Assembly (NCBI RefSeq): GCF_018502385.1 | Contig: NZ_CP075523.1 | Coordinates: forward strand, 1,612,001 to 1,676,000 | From: Synechococcus sp. LA31 | GTDB lineage: Bacteria > Cyanobacteriota > Cyanobacteriia > PCC-6307 > Cyanobiaceae | Length of the DNA: 64,000 nucleotides | Reading direction: 5' to 3' | In this document: one piece after another, positions 40,808 to 49,153 of the stretch | How the letters are laid out: each line of letters begins with the position of its first letter | Position numbering within the stretch: the first letter of the stretch is position 1 | Notes under the pieces: model-generated | Told to the model about the DNA's origin: nothing | Databases searched by the model: none | Seen by the model: only the letters and a program-made list of their open reading frames with translations | Position numbers and translations under genes: made by a program

Positions 40808-41458
40808 AGTTCAAGTCCTGTTGACTTACCCTCATCAGCAAGCTGCTTCGGTTCATCTCAACTTGAATTGCTCATCACCCATTCCATCCACTGGCGCAGA
40901 TCAAACAGTTGGAGCCACTTCCTCTGACAGAAGCGTTCAAAGAGTGCAAAAACAAAATTTCTTTCGTCTTGACTTTCCAGGATCTCAGATCCGGTCGTTG
41001 CTCCACCCACTGCACACCGACAACAAACGCAGCCGTGAGAGCCACCCTTGTTGCAAAGCAATAGGCTTCTGCAACTAAAATTTTTGACGGGACCTCACAC
41101 CTTCACTGCTCTTTGCGGCCAACCACTCACAAGCTCAACACCCTCTCGGGTGGTTCCTGTCAGCAGCTGACGCAGTGAAAGCGTCAGTTCCTAAACGTTT
41201 CAGTTGTCCAGGTGCTCCAATCACCGCAGCCTTTCGGCTCACCCTCTCAGGTGCCTCCTCTCGGAGTTGGCTCTCGGATCAGCGATCTCTCGACCGCTTG
41301 TTGAACCTACATCACCAGCGGAACCGGCTTTCAGTTCGAAGCGGCGTCTCAGCCGCTCTCTGAACCTACAACACCGATCGCTCGGGTCTTCGGTTCCTGC
41401 GACGATCGCCTCTCGGCTCACGCGCAGTCCAAAACCATATCACAGCAATCCACCGACT
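40808..41458 (-). other. Long rRNA operon leader
   Basis: About 650 bases between the 16S 5' end and the inositol-monophosphatase gene, without a credible gene. On the transcript (minus strand) it holds several short hairpins with GAGA or similar loops: CACCC-GAGA-GGGTG (41139-41152), CACC-TGAGAG-GGTG (41240-41253), CTCC-GAGA-GGAG (41255-41266), and a degenerate direct repeat of about 59 bases (41302-41360 and 41361-41416). A boxA-like CACTCTTTGAACG lies near 40937-40949. The promoter is likely at the far upstream end. Confidence 0.55.
41302..41416 (-). repeat. Degenerate tandem repeat in the rRNA leader
   Basis: Two units of roughly 59 and 56 bases sharing TGAACCTACA-w-CACC at their start (41302-41316, 41361-41375) and further matching islands (GTTC, CG, GCC-CTC) in register. 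The match is clear at the start and weak towards the end. Confidence 0.5.
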
Positions 41459-41464
41459 TGTCAA
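41434..41464 (-). promoter_or_regulatory. Candidate rRNA operon promoter
   Basis: On the minus strand a perfect TTGACA (41464-41459) is followed after 16-19 bases by AT-rich TGATATGGT, containing weak -10 candidates (TGATAT at spacing 16, TATGGT at spacing 19). The -35 overlaps the TGA stop of the upstream gene. Only the -35 is convincing. Confidence 0.4.
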
Positions 41465-42270
41465 GCAGGCGACACCAAGGCGTCAGCCCAGGGCTTGAAC
41501 GTGGCCAGGGTGCTCTGATCGCGCGCCGCCAGCACAGGGAAGTTGGCCTGCGAGAGATCCTCACCCGCATGCAGCTGAGCTGGATCACGGACCAACCAGC
41601 GCACCGGACAGTTCAGTTCCTGCAGCACAAGCCAAGCTGCCGCCAGATCCCAGATCTTGGGCGTGGCCTCTAGAGCAGAGATGGTTTGGCCCATCCCGAC
41701 ACTCACCAGATTGAGGCTGGCCACACCCAACAGGCGGATCTTGCCGGGGAAGCGCTGATTGGGCAGCTTCTGCAACACCCCGATCGAGCGACTGCACAAC
41801 GAGGCGCAGCCCGCCACCTGATTACGCGCCGCCGGAGGCTGAAGTTTGTTGTGCTTACGCCAAGCGCCGCCACCCCGGATCGCCACGATCCGTTGGCGGA
41901 GTGGCGGCACATCCAGAACAGCCAAAACGGGGACTCCACGCTCAAAGCGGGCCAGGGAAATCGCCCAGTAAGGAATGCCGGCCGCGAAGTTGGTGGTGCC
42001 ATCGAGGGGATCCACCACCCAGAAAGCATCTGAGCCCGGCACGCACTGGCTGCCCTCCTCGCTCAGCACCCCTTCACCGGGATAAAGCTGAGCCAGCCCC
42101 TCCACTAGCGCGGCATCGCTCCAGCGATCACAGGCCGTGATCAGGCTGCCATCGGCTTTGGCTTCCGAATCCAACTGCCCAAAATCCTGGCGCTGCCTCT
42201 GGGCCACCTGATCCAGGAGAAGCCCAAGGTCATCCAGGCCAGCCGGCATGCGAATCGGCGATGCAGTCAT
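41461..42270 (-). CDS. Inositol-monophosphatase family phosphatase
   Basis: 269 aa metal-dependent sugar-phosphate phosphatase. Metal-binding blocks: GVLSEEGS, FWVVDPLDGTTNFAAG (about 88-103) and the C-terminal PKIWDLAAAWLVLQE. The second half has LGVASLNLVSVGMGQ. By family it may hydrolyse inositol phosphate, histidinol phosphate or 3'-phosphoadenosine phosphate; the sequence alone does not decide. The first four bases overlap the PucC stop (ATGA), so the two are coupled. The rRNA operon follows on the same strand. Confidence 0.9.
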   Translation of the reverse strand: MTASPIRMPAGLDDLGLLLDQVAQRQRQDFGQLDSEAKADGSLITACDRWSDAALVEGLAQLYPGEGVLSEEGSQCVPGSDAFWVVDPLDGTTNFAAGIPYWAISLARFERGVPVLAVLDVPPLRQRIVAIRGGGAWRKHNKLQPPAARNQVAGCASLCSRSIGVLQKLPNQRFPGKIRLLGVASLNLVSVGMGQTISALEATPKIWDLAAAWLVLQELNCPVRWLVRDPAQLHAGEDLSQANFPVLAARDQSTLATFKPWADALVSPA

Positions 42271-43643
42271 CCGAGCTCCATGGCAAGAACGCGATCAAGG
42301 CTGCGGCCCGTATCTTCGCGGAATTGACGCAGGTTCACCCCACTGAGAAGCACCAGCGCCAGAACAGCAATCGCCGCTTCCAGCACAAACACCGCCGCGT
42401 AGGCGGGGAAGGGCGCATCCGCTGGGGTGAACGAGCGAGCCAGATCGAGCAAGCCACCACCGAGCACCTTGCCGGCCGCCCGCGAATAGGCCTGCGCCAG
42501 ACCCCACACCCCCACAAAGGTGCCAGCCACTTCCGGCAGGGTGAGATCGAGCATCAACACCAGCGTGGCATTGGTGCCGATTCCTGTCGCCAAACCGAAT
42601 AGGAACAGCACCAGCTTCAAGGCCTGGGGCTCCGCCGTGAAGCCCACCAAGGTGAGCAACAGCAACGCCACCAGGATCAGCTGACAACCCAGCCGAGCAC
42701 AGGCAAATTTGCCGAGCCGCGGCACCAGCCACAAACCAGCCAGCAACAGACCCACCAAAGTTCCAATGCCCCACACAGCACTGAGGGAGGCCGTGGCAGC
42801 GATCGGCAGGCCAAACACCTCGGCGCCGTAGCTCTCGAGAATCGGATCCTGCAAAAACACCGCCAGCGTGAAGGCGAGCAAGAAGCAGAAAAACACGAGC
42901 ACCTGGCGGCTGGAGGTAATCAGGCGCCATGCCGCAGCAAGGGTGATCGCATCGTCGCGGTCTTCTGAGCGGCTGAGCTGTAACCGTTGGCCCGGGCTTT
43001 CGATCCCCCAGGTGGCCACCAGGGTGAGGGCAAACACCACCAGGGCCACCTGGCCCATGAAACGGAGCAGGGTCTGCTCCAGCACCACTGGATCAGTGAC
43101 CCCATCCAGCCCCCTCAGACAGATGGAGCTGGCAATCGCGCCCACCACGATGCCCACCGTGAGCAGGCACCAGATCAACCCAACCGCCCGCGGCCGCTCC
43201 TGCTCGGTGGTGCTGTCGATCACCAGAGCTAGATACGGGGTGGTCGCCAACGACACGGCCAGTCCGTAACAAGCAGTGAGACCGCACAGGGCCGCCACAC
43301 CAAGAGCGATCCCCCAGGCGGTGCCGGCCTCGAGGGCAGCGTGCAACCGAAAGATCAGTGGGATCAACAGCACCGCCAGGGTGCAGAACAGCGCAGCCCC
43401 GATCCAGATGTAGGGCGTGCGGTGCCGCCCGGCCAACGGATGGGCATCCGACAGCTGACCAAACAGGATGCGCGCCGGAGCAACCAGCTGCTCAAACGCC
43501 AGGGCACCGCCAACAAGCAGACCGGGAAAGCCCAACTCCGTGAGCATCACACGATTGAGCAGGCCCACAAAGATGACGGCCAAACATCCAACACAGCCTT
43601 GAAACAGGCCGAGACGGAGCAGGCGAGGAAGTGGAAGAGACAG
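42267..43643 (-). CDS. PucC/LhaA-type chlorophyll-delivery MFS protein, non-standard start
   Basis: About 459 aa, twelve membrane helices, BCD family (PucC, LhaA). Typical blocks: LLNRVMLTELGFPGLLVGGA, FGQLSDAHPLAGRHRTPYIW, STTEQERPRAVGLIWCLL, LMLDLTLPEVAGTFVGVWGL, AYSRAAGKVLGGGLLDL. The first in-frame TTG (43583) would remove about 20 residues (LSLPLPRLLRLGLFQGC and more) that are the family's normal N-terminus and first helix. The open frame runs up to a stop at 43662-43664 with no ATG, GTG or earlier TTG; CTG 43643 is the best candidate. In cyanobacteria these proteins help deliver chlorophyll to photosystems. Follows the TolC gene by about 45 bases. Confidence 0.88.
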   Translation of the reverse strand: MSLPLPRLLRLGLFQGCVGCLAVIFVGLLNRVMLTELGFPGLLVGGALAFEQLVAPARILFGQLSDAHPLAGRHRTPYIWIGAALFCTLAVLLIPLIFRLHAALEAGTAWGIALGVAALCGLTACYGLAVSLATTPYLALVIDSTTEQERPRAVGLIWCLLTVGIVVGAIASSICLRGLDGVTDPVVLEQTLLRFMGQVALVVFALTLVATWGIESPGQRLQLSRSEDRDDAITLAAAWRLITSSRQVLVFFCFLLAFTLAVFLQDPILESYGAEVFGLPIAATASLSAVWGIGTLVGLLLAGLWLVPRLGKFACARLGCQLILVALLLLTLVGFTAEPQALKLVLFLFGLATGIGTNATLVLMLDLTLPEVAGTFVGVWGLAQAYSRAAGKVLGGGLLDLARSFTPADAPFPAYAAVFVLEAAIAVLALVLLSGVNLRQFREDTGRSLDRVLAMELG

Positions 43644-43687
43644 CTGTAAGGGTTCAGCTGACTACTGACGTTAGAACGTTTGCCCCG

Positions 43688-45370
43688 TCAGGAGGCAGGC
43701 TTGGCGGAAATGGTCGCTTGGCAAGCAGGCTGCAGAGGCTCGGACGGAACGGGAACGTTCTCCATGGAATCGAGCACTGGCATGCTGGATCCAAGCCCGG
43801 TTGGAGGCTGGCACACCGCCACTTGATCGAGGCCAGTGCGGCGGCGCAGCAGAGCGAGATTGTTGTTGTATTCGGCCAGAGCGGTGGCATAGCGCACCTC
43901 GGCTTGGGTGAGGTCGCGCTGGTTATCCACCACCTCTCGCTGAGTGCTGACGCCAGCTTGAAAGCGCAGACGCGCCAAGCGCAGTGACTCCCGCGACGAG
44001 ATCACCTCGCGGGATGTGGTCTGAATATTGCGGTTGGCTTGGCGCAGCTGATAGAAACTTTCTTCAACCTGGAAGCGGAGATCATCACGGGTTTGCGCGA
44101 AGCGGAAGCTGTTTTCTTGAGCTCGCTGCTTGGCCTGGCGGTATTGAGCACGCGCTGCACCACCATCAAAGATGTTCCAGCGGGCCGAGAGACCAACCGA
44201 GTTCTCCACAGCCCATCCACTGCGGCCGGGTAGGTCCACAAGAACGCTCTCAACGCCGTCAAAGCGGGTACCGTCGAGGCTGTTGAAGATCGTCAGGAAC
44301 GGTTGCACCGATCCAAGGGCACTATTGGCCTGACTGTTGGCAGCTGAGATATCAAGCAGAGCGTTGTCGAGCTCTTCGCGAAAGGCGTAAGCCGCAATCA
44401 CGCTCTCTTGTAGCGACGGTGTCCAAACACCAAGGGGGCGCAAGGGCTCCTCAGCTGTAGGACTAACGTTCTGGGGTAAATCAAGCAGCCGCGCCAAGTT
44501 ACGGCGGGAAATCGATTGATCAGCCAACGCGTTGGTGAGCAGCTGCTGATCGCGAGCCAGCTGGGTTTCAGCTTCCAACACCTCCAGCTTGGTGGCCACA
44601 CCGGCCTGGAAACGAGCTCGGGCGTCGCGGAGACTCACCAGTGAGGCACGCACCGACTGTTGGCCGATCCGAACGGTGTCGTCGTCGAGCTGGAGTTTGA
44701 AATAAAACTGAGCAGCTTGAAGGCGCAACTCACGCAGCGCAATCAGATATTGATTCTTCGACTGCTCAAACTGATCACGCGCAGCAGCGATCTGGGGCAC
44801 TCGCTGGGGATTGATCACATCCCACTGGGCGGTGAGCGAAGCACCCATCGCCCAGCGATCGGTGTAGGTGTATTGAGTTGTACGGCTGGTCTGGCCAGTG
44901 ATATCGGTTGTGGGTTGCGTGATGCGCTGGTTACCGCCGGTATAGCTGGGCAAACTGCTGGCATTGATGCTCAGCGTGGGGTACCAGGCCGCTATCTGGG
45001 TGCGCAGCTGGCTCTGGGCTTGGTCCACCTGGGTGGCAATCGCCTTGAGGTTGGGGTTGTTGACCTCCGCGAGGTTTTCAACATCCTTGAGCGAGAGGGG
45101 GCGCAGTTCCACAATGCGCACCTGCTCAGGCTTGTTCGGCAGTGCCAGGGTTGCCGGAGCAGCCAGGTTTTGCAGGCTTGGATCAAGCTTGGTGGCCGCT
45201 GGAGCCAGCACGCTGGCATCCGACTTGGGTCGCGGTCCCTTCACCTGGGGAGCCAGCGGGAGTGGTTCCTGCACGCTGGCAGCGGGCTCTTGCTGAGCAA
45301 AGCCGGTGCCCGAGATGGCCAGAAGACCAGAGCTAGCTGCGACAAGCCAGGTCTTGAAGGGTCGCGTCAC
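43688..45370 (-). CDS. TolC-like outer-membrane efflux protein
   Basis: 560 aa from GTG 45370, chosen because it starts a signal peptide (TRPFKTWLVAASSGLLAISG, cleaved near GFA-QQ); the frame is open further up but overlaps the next gene. An Ala/Pro-rich N-terminal extension (about 30-90) precedes two OEP repeats: LKAIATQVDQAQSQLRTQIA, YPTLSINASSL, RARFQAGVATKLEVLEAETQ and later VGLSARWNIFDGGAARAQY, LRFQAGVSTQREVVDNQRD. It would form the trimeric channel used by RND or type I exporters, and is the only channel in this window that could serve the pumps at 2.9-11.9 kb. Confidence 0.93.
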   Translation of the reverse strand: MTRPFKTWLVAASSGLLAISGTGFAQQEPAASVQEPLPLAPQVKGPRPKSDASVLAPAATKLDPSLQNLAAPATLALPNKPEQVRIVELRPLSLKDVENLAEVNNPNLKAIATQVDQAQSQLRTQIAAWYPTLSINASSLPSYTGGNQRITQPTTDITGQTSRTTQYTYTDRWAMGASLTAQWDVINPQRVPQIAAARDQFEQSKNQYLIALRELRLQAAQFYFKLQLDDDTVRIGQQSVRASLVSLRDARARFQAGVATKLEVLEAETQLARDQQLLTNALADQSISRRNLARLLDLPQNVSPTAEEPLRPLGVWTPSLQESVIAAYAFREELDNALLDISAANSQANSALGSVQPFLTIFNSLDGTRFDGVESVLVDLPGRSGWAVENSVGLSARWNIFDGGAARAQYRQAKQRAQENSFRFAQTRDDLRFQVEESFYQLRQANRNIQTTSREVISSRESLRLARLRFQAGVSTQREVVDNQRDLTQAEVRYATALAEYNNNLALLRRRTGLDQVAVCQPPTGLGSSMPVLDSMENVPVPSEPLQPACQATISAKPAS

Positions 45371-45416
45371 CGAAAAACTCTGCCCGTATGAAAGTCTTCC
45401 GGGGAGCTTAGTCAGT

Positions 45417-46796
45417 TCAGGCGTCCGTGCCCAGGCAAGCGGCCACGATCTCAGCCGCACCCCCCACCAACTGCACCGACACAGGCAATTGCGCTGCAAT
45501 GGCTTCCAGGCGTTGGTCGTCAAGAAACACCGGATCACCCTGCCGCAGCATCACAGCAGGCAGCAGCAGTTCCTCACCAAGATCGCGATCAGCCAGCCCC
45601 TCCAGCAGATCTGCGCCCGTGAGCAGGCCGGTGACCACCTGATCTTGCCCCCAATAAGGGCTGGGCAGTCCATGGAGCAAAAGCTCCAACCCTGCAACCG
45701 CATTGAGTCGATCCACGGCCGGCTGCAGAGCTTCCGCCACCAGCCGCCCCACCACCCAGCTCACACGCCGAGGCCGCGGGAGCGCAGCTGGCAGGGCTGC
45801 CGTGGCCTCATCCATGGCCTCCAAGAACGCCCGGATGCTGCCCACCCCATTGCCTTCCTGGGGCAGATCTTCGTAGTTATCCCGAGGCGGCAGGGGATAG
45901 CCCGCCATGAGATACCACTCGTCGGACAGCCAAGCAAAGCGGCTACCCAACTCAGCCTGAAAGCGCTGCTGCAGCGGTTCCACCTGAGCAATCACGCGCT
46001 GGGCGCAGGCACGATCCACAGGCACCAAACCATCGCCTTCAGGCCGGTAACGGGTGAGCCCCACCGGCACAACCGCCGCGGAGAGCACCGCCGGCCAATC
46101 GCCTCCGGCGAAGCCGGCTAGATCGGTCAAGGTGCGCTCCAAGGACGCTCCATCGTTGAGCCCCGGACAGACCACCACCTGGGCGTGAATCTGGAGCTGA
46201 CGCTGCTGGAACCACTCCAGCTGCTCCATTAGTAGGGCGGCGCGGGGATTCACCAGCAACCGCGAACGCAGCTCAGGCTCTGTGGCATGCACCGACACGA
46301 ACAGCGGTGAGAGGCGTTGCTCTTCGATGCGCTGCCAGTCAGCGGCCGTGAGGTTGGTGAGTGTGAGGTATGAGCCGTAGAGAAAGCTGAGGCGGTAGTC
46401 GTCGTCTTTGAAATAAAGGCTGCGGCGATGGCCAGGTGGCTGCTGATCAATGAAACAAAACGGGCAGTGGTTGTTGCACTGCTTCAATCCATCGAACAGG
46501 GCTTCACTGAAAGCCAGGCCCAGCCCGTCGTCAGCATCTTTCTCCAGCTCCACCACGTGAAGGGTGCCGTCGGGATCCTGCACCTCGAGAGTCAGTTCTT
46601 CCGCAGTGACCAGAAACTGCAGATCAATCAGATCGCGGGGGCGCACACCATTGATGCTCAGCAGCCGATCGCCGGGCTGAATGCCGAGCTCATCACCGAT
46701 GGAATCTGGCTCCACCGCATCCACCACGGCCGGCTGCGGAAGCCGCGCTTCACTGGCCTCCACCAGGGGAACGCCGGCTGAGGGTTCCTTCCACAC
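45417..46796 (-). CDS. Cyanobacterial PDZ/DUF512 radical-SAM-like Fe-S protein
   Basis: 459 aa, GTG start. N-terminal PDZ-like domain (about 24-75, VDAVEPDSIGDELGIQPGDR), then a cysteine motif C-N-N-H-C-P-F-C (C107, C111, C114: C-x3-C-x2-C, the radical-SAM pattern), LSFLYGSYLTLTNLT, and the DUF512 domain (VVPVGLTRYRPEGDGLVPVD; RFAWLSDEWYLMAGYPLP). The family is described as a cyanobacterial Fe-S oxidoreductase of unknown substrate. It precedes tolC by 46 bases on the same strand. Confidence 0.88.
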   Translation of the reverse strand: MWKEPSAGVPLVEASEARLPQPAVVDAVEPDSIGDELGIQPGDRLLSINGVRPRDLIDLQFLVTAEELTLEVQDPDGTLHVVELEKDADDGLGLAFSEALFDGLKQCNNHCPFCFIDQQPPGHRRSLYFKDDDYRLSFLYGSYLTLTNLTAADWQRIEEQRLSPLFVSVHATEPELRSRLLVNPRAALLMEQLEWFQQRQLQIHAQVVVCPGLNDGASLERTLTDLAGFAGGDWPAVLSAAVVPVGLTRYRPEGDGLVPVDRACAQRVIAQVEPLQQRFQAELGSRFAWLSDEWYLMAGYPLPPRDNYEDLPQEGNGVGSIRAFLEAMDEATAALPAALPRPRRVSWVVGRLVAEALQPAVDRLNAVAGLELLLHGLPSPYWGQDQVVTGLLTGADLLEGLADRDLGEELLLPAVMLRQGDPVFLDDQRLEAIAAQLPVSVQLVGGAAEIVAACLGTDA

Positions 46797-46847
46797 AGGC
46801 AGTGCCCGTTTGCGCGTTCTGCTCTCAGTTTGAGGGGTCGAGGGGCT

Positions 46848-47714
46848 TCAGACCGCCTGGTGGCCCAACCAAAGCAGCAGGGCCAGCCCGAAGAACAACC
46901 TGTAACCCACAAACCACCAGGTGCTGTGGTTCTGCAAAAAGCGCAGCAACCAGGCGATGGCCAGCCATGACACCACGGCCGAGGAAGCGATCCCCACCAG
47001 CAGCGGCAGCACCCCACCGGCCAGAGGCTGGCTGAAGGCCTCTTTCAACTCCACCAGACCGGCGATCGTGATGGCGGGAATGCCGAGCAGAAACGAAAAA
47101 CGAGCCGCGTCGGCGCGCTTCCAGCCATCAAAGAGCGCAGCGGTGAGGGTGCTACCTGAACGGGACACCCCGGGAACCAAAGCCAAGGCCTGGGCCAGGC
47201 CCACCAAGACCCCATCGCGAACCTGCACCTGCTGCAGCAGGCGCCGGCGGCTGCCGATCTGCTCGGCCAAAGCCAATAACAGAGCCATCGCGATCGACAC
47301 CACCGCGATCGAGCCAAGGCTGCGCAATGGCGATTGATCGAAATCACGCACCCCGAGCTTGATTGCCAGACCAGCCAGCAGGATCGGGATGGTGCCCAGA
47401 GCGATGGCTACACCAAGCCGAGCCTGAGGGTCTTGCCATTGGCGCTGGCGAACGCCTGCCCGCACACCGGCGAGCACTTGGCGTAGATCCTCGCGAAAGA
47501 AGCCAATCACAGCCAAGATGCTGCCCAGCTGGATCACGGCGGTCACCGCAACGCCGGGGTCACCCCAGCCCAACACCACCGGCACCACTTTCAGGTGCGC
47601 AGTGCTGCTGATGGGCAGAAACTCGGTGAGGCCCTGCACCACACCCAGCACAAAAAAGCGCCAACAAGCTTCGAGCACCCCGATCGGATCCGAGGGGGGC
47701 AGAGCAGCAAACAC
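46848..47714 (-). CDS. uppP: Undecaprenyl-diphosphate phosphatase
   Basis: 288 aa integral membrane enzyme that regenerates undecaprenyl phosphate for peptidoglycan and O-antigen synthesis. The two active-site regions are plain: VQGLTEFLPISSTAHLKVVP near residue 30 and LVPGVSRSGSTLTAALFDGW near 175. Seven to eight hydrophobic helices in all. GTG start at 47714. Divergent from the DUF3120 gene, 101 bases away. Confidence 0.95.
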   Translation of the reverse strand: MFAALPPSDPIGVLEACWRFFVLGVVQGLTEFLPISSTAHLKVVPVVLGWGDPGVAVTAVIQLGSILAVIGFFREDLRQVLAGVRAGVRQRQWQDPQARLGVAIALGTIPILLAGLAIKLGVRDFDQSPLRSLGSIAVVSIAMALLLALAEQIGSRRRLLQQVQVRDGVLVGLAQALALVPGVSRSGSTLTAALFDGWKRADAARFSFLLGIPAITIAGLVELKEAFSQPLAGGVLPLLVGIASSAVVSWLAIAWLLRFLQNHSTWWFVGYRLFFGLALLLWLGHQAV

Positions 47715-47815
47715 CGGGTCTGGGGCGCAGTAGAGCGACCCTATGTGGTGAGTGCGGCGCTGACCAGCGCCAAGGACACAGCGGATGTCCCTTAAGGTTG
47801 GACAACTTTCTTCAC

Positions 47816-48559
47816 ATGTTGGTGATCGGGGTCTCGCCCAGCCTCACGGTGGCCGCGCTGCCCCCCAACGCTTCTCGCTTGGCTGCAAGCCATGCAGCCG
47901 CCCCGAGCCAGTGGCCGCTGAGCCTGGTGGGGGCACTTCTGGTCGCGCTGCCAGTGTTTCTGCAGGCTCCATGGGTACGGCTGGCGCCCTTTAGCGCTGC
48001 GCTCTTCACAGCACCACTGCTGCTGGCCGGCATCTTGCTAGCCCGCCAGCCCAACCCCCGCCTCAGCACGGCGGGCACTCTGCTGGTGGGGTTTAGCGGC
48101 AGTTGGCTGGGGGGGTGCCTGTTCTGGGGCTGGTGCCGTCTCCATCCGCTCTGGCATCTGCCGATCGAAGCCTTTGCCTTGCCGCTTGCGCTAGGAGGGC
48201 TCAACACCCGCTGGCGACTCGCAGCGAGCTTCTACCTCGCATCGCTGCTGGGCACCGCCGCCACCGATGGGGTGATGGCGATCACCGGCGTGATGCGGCG
48301 ATGGACCGATGTGTTGCTGGCCCCCCCTGATCAAGCCCCACACCTGCTTCAGGCGGCGGCCCTGGGTGTGATGCAACCCATGGCATTAACGGTGACGCTG
48401 CTGGCTGGCGGCCTGCTGGTGAGCCTGTGTCGCCGCTTTTGGCGCCATCCCGACCCAGCCTGGCGCCTAGCCGCCTCTGCCATGGGCACCACCTTGGCCG
48501 TGGACGGGCTCTTTCTGGCGGCTGCCCTCTGGGCCCCTCAACTGAGCGGCCTGATCTGA
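47816..48559 (+). CDS. DUF3120 membrane protein
   Basis: 247 aa from ATG 47816 (a TTG at 47798 would add six residues). Seven or so hydrophobic helices (PLSLVGALLVALPVFLQAPW, LFTAPLLLAGILLA, AGTLLVGFSGSWLGGCLFWG, LLGTAATDGVMAITGVM, LTVTLLAGGLLVSLCRRFW). It matches my memory of DUF3120, restricted to cyanobacteria and plastids, of unknown role. The conserved W-G-W-C-R-L-H-P-L-W-H-L-P-I-E-A segment is characteristic. psbU follows about 107 bases downstream. Confidence 0.85.
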   Translation: MLVIGVSPSLTVAALPPNASRLAASHAAAPSQWPLSLVGALLVALPVFLQAPWVRLAPFSAALFTAPLLLAGILLARQPNPRLSTAGTLLVGFSGSWLGGCLFWGWCRLHPLWHLPIEAFALPLALGGLNTRWRLAASFYLASLLGTAATDGVMAITGVMRRWTDVLLAPPDQAPHLLQAAALGVMQPMALTVTLLAGGLLVSLCRRFWRHPDPAWRLAASAMGTTLAVDGLFLAAALWAPQLSGLI

Positions 48560-48666
48560 AGAACTGCAAAAGCCTGCCCAAAGCAACGGGAGGGACAGGT
48601 CTCACACCTGTAGCTTTGCGAAGCTGCATGGCAGCCCCTGTGATTCCCGTTCAGACGGAGACTTCG

Positions 48667-49044
48667 ATGAAACGGCTGGTTTCGTGGCTCATGAGTGGCG
48701 TGCTGATGGCCAGCCTGCTCTTCGGCTTAGTGATGACCCCTTCGGCTCAGGCAGCCGATCTGAACAACGTGGCCGACGAGAAAATCGCCGAACGCGGCGG
48801 CAAGGTTGACCTCAACAACTGTTCGGTTCGTCGCTTCCAGGCCTACCCCGGGATGTACCCCACCCTGGCGGGCAAGATTGTTTTAGGTGGTCCTTACAAC
48901 AGTGTTGACGACCTGTTCAACCTCGATCTCACCGATCGCCAGAAGGAGCTGGTGGAGAAGTACAAGGACAACTTCACCGTGACTCCACCCTCGATCGCCC
49001 TCAATGAGGGCTTCGATCGGATCAACGACGGCCAGTACCGCTGA
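48667..49044 (+). CDS. psbU: Photosystem II extrinsic protein U (12 kDa)
   Basis: 125 aa; signal peptide (LVSWLMSGVLMASLLFGLVM, cleaved after SAQA) exports it to the thylakoid lumen. The mature part is the PsbU helix-hairpin-helix domain: KVDLNNCSVRRFQAYPGMYP, AGKIVLGGPYNSVDDLFNL and DRQKELVEKYKDNFTVTP. It caps and stabilises the oxygen-evolving complex with PsbO and PsbV. Complete. The frame is open upstream to 48427, but that region is antisense-like and overlaps DUF3120. A terminator follows. Confidence 0.96.
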   Translation: MKRLVSWLMSGVLMASLLFGLVMTPSAQAADLNNVADEKIAERGGKVDLNNCSVRRFQAYPGMYPTLAGKIVLGGPYNSVDDLFNLDLTDRQKELVEKYKDNFTVTPPSIALNEGFDRINDGQYR

Positions 49045-49102
49045 AGGCCTAAGGCCTGGGCTGGCCTTGATCTGAAGGAATTAAATTCCTTAACCGGTAT
49101 CA

Positions 49103-49130
49103 GCCGTCGGGCCCGCCCGGCGGCTTTTTT
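49103..49130 (+). terminator. Terminator of psbU
   Basis: Nine-base stem (GCCGTCGGG 49103-49111 with CCCGGCGGC 49116-49124, one G:U), four-base loop, T6. Preceded by a 7-base palindrome AAGGAAT-TAA-ATTCCTT (49075-49091). nadB begins 23 bases after the T run. Confidence 0.88.
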
Positions 49131-49153
49131 GTTGCCTTCAGGCCTAAGGCCCC

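Noticed and set aside
41087-41100. CCTCACACC-like string recalling the Yfr1 small-RNA core
   Set aside because: Only a partial match, without the flanking stems and terminator of Yfr1, and in the rRNA leader region.
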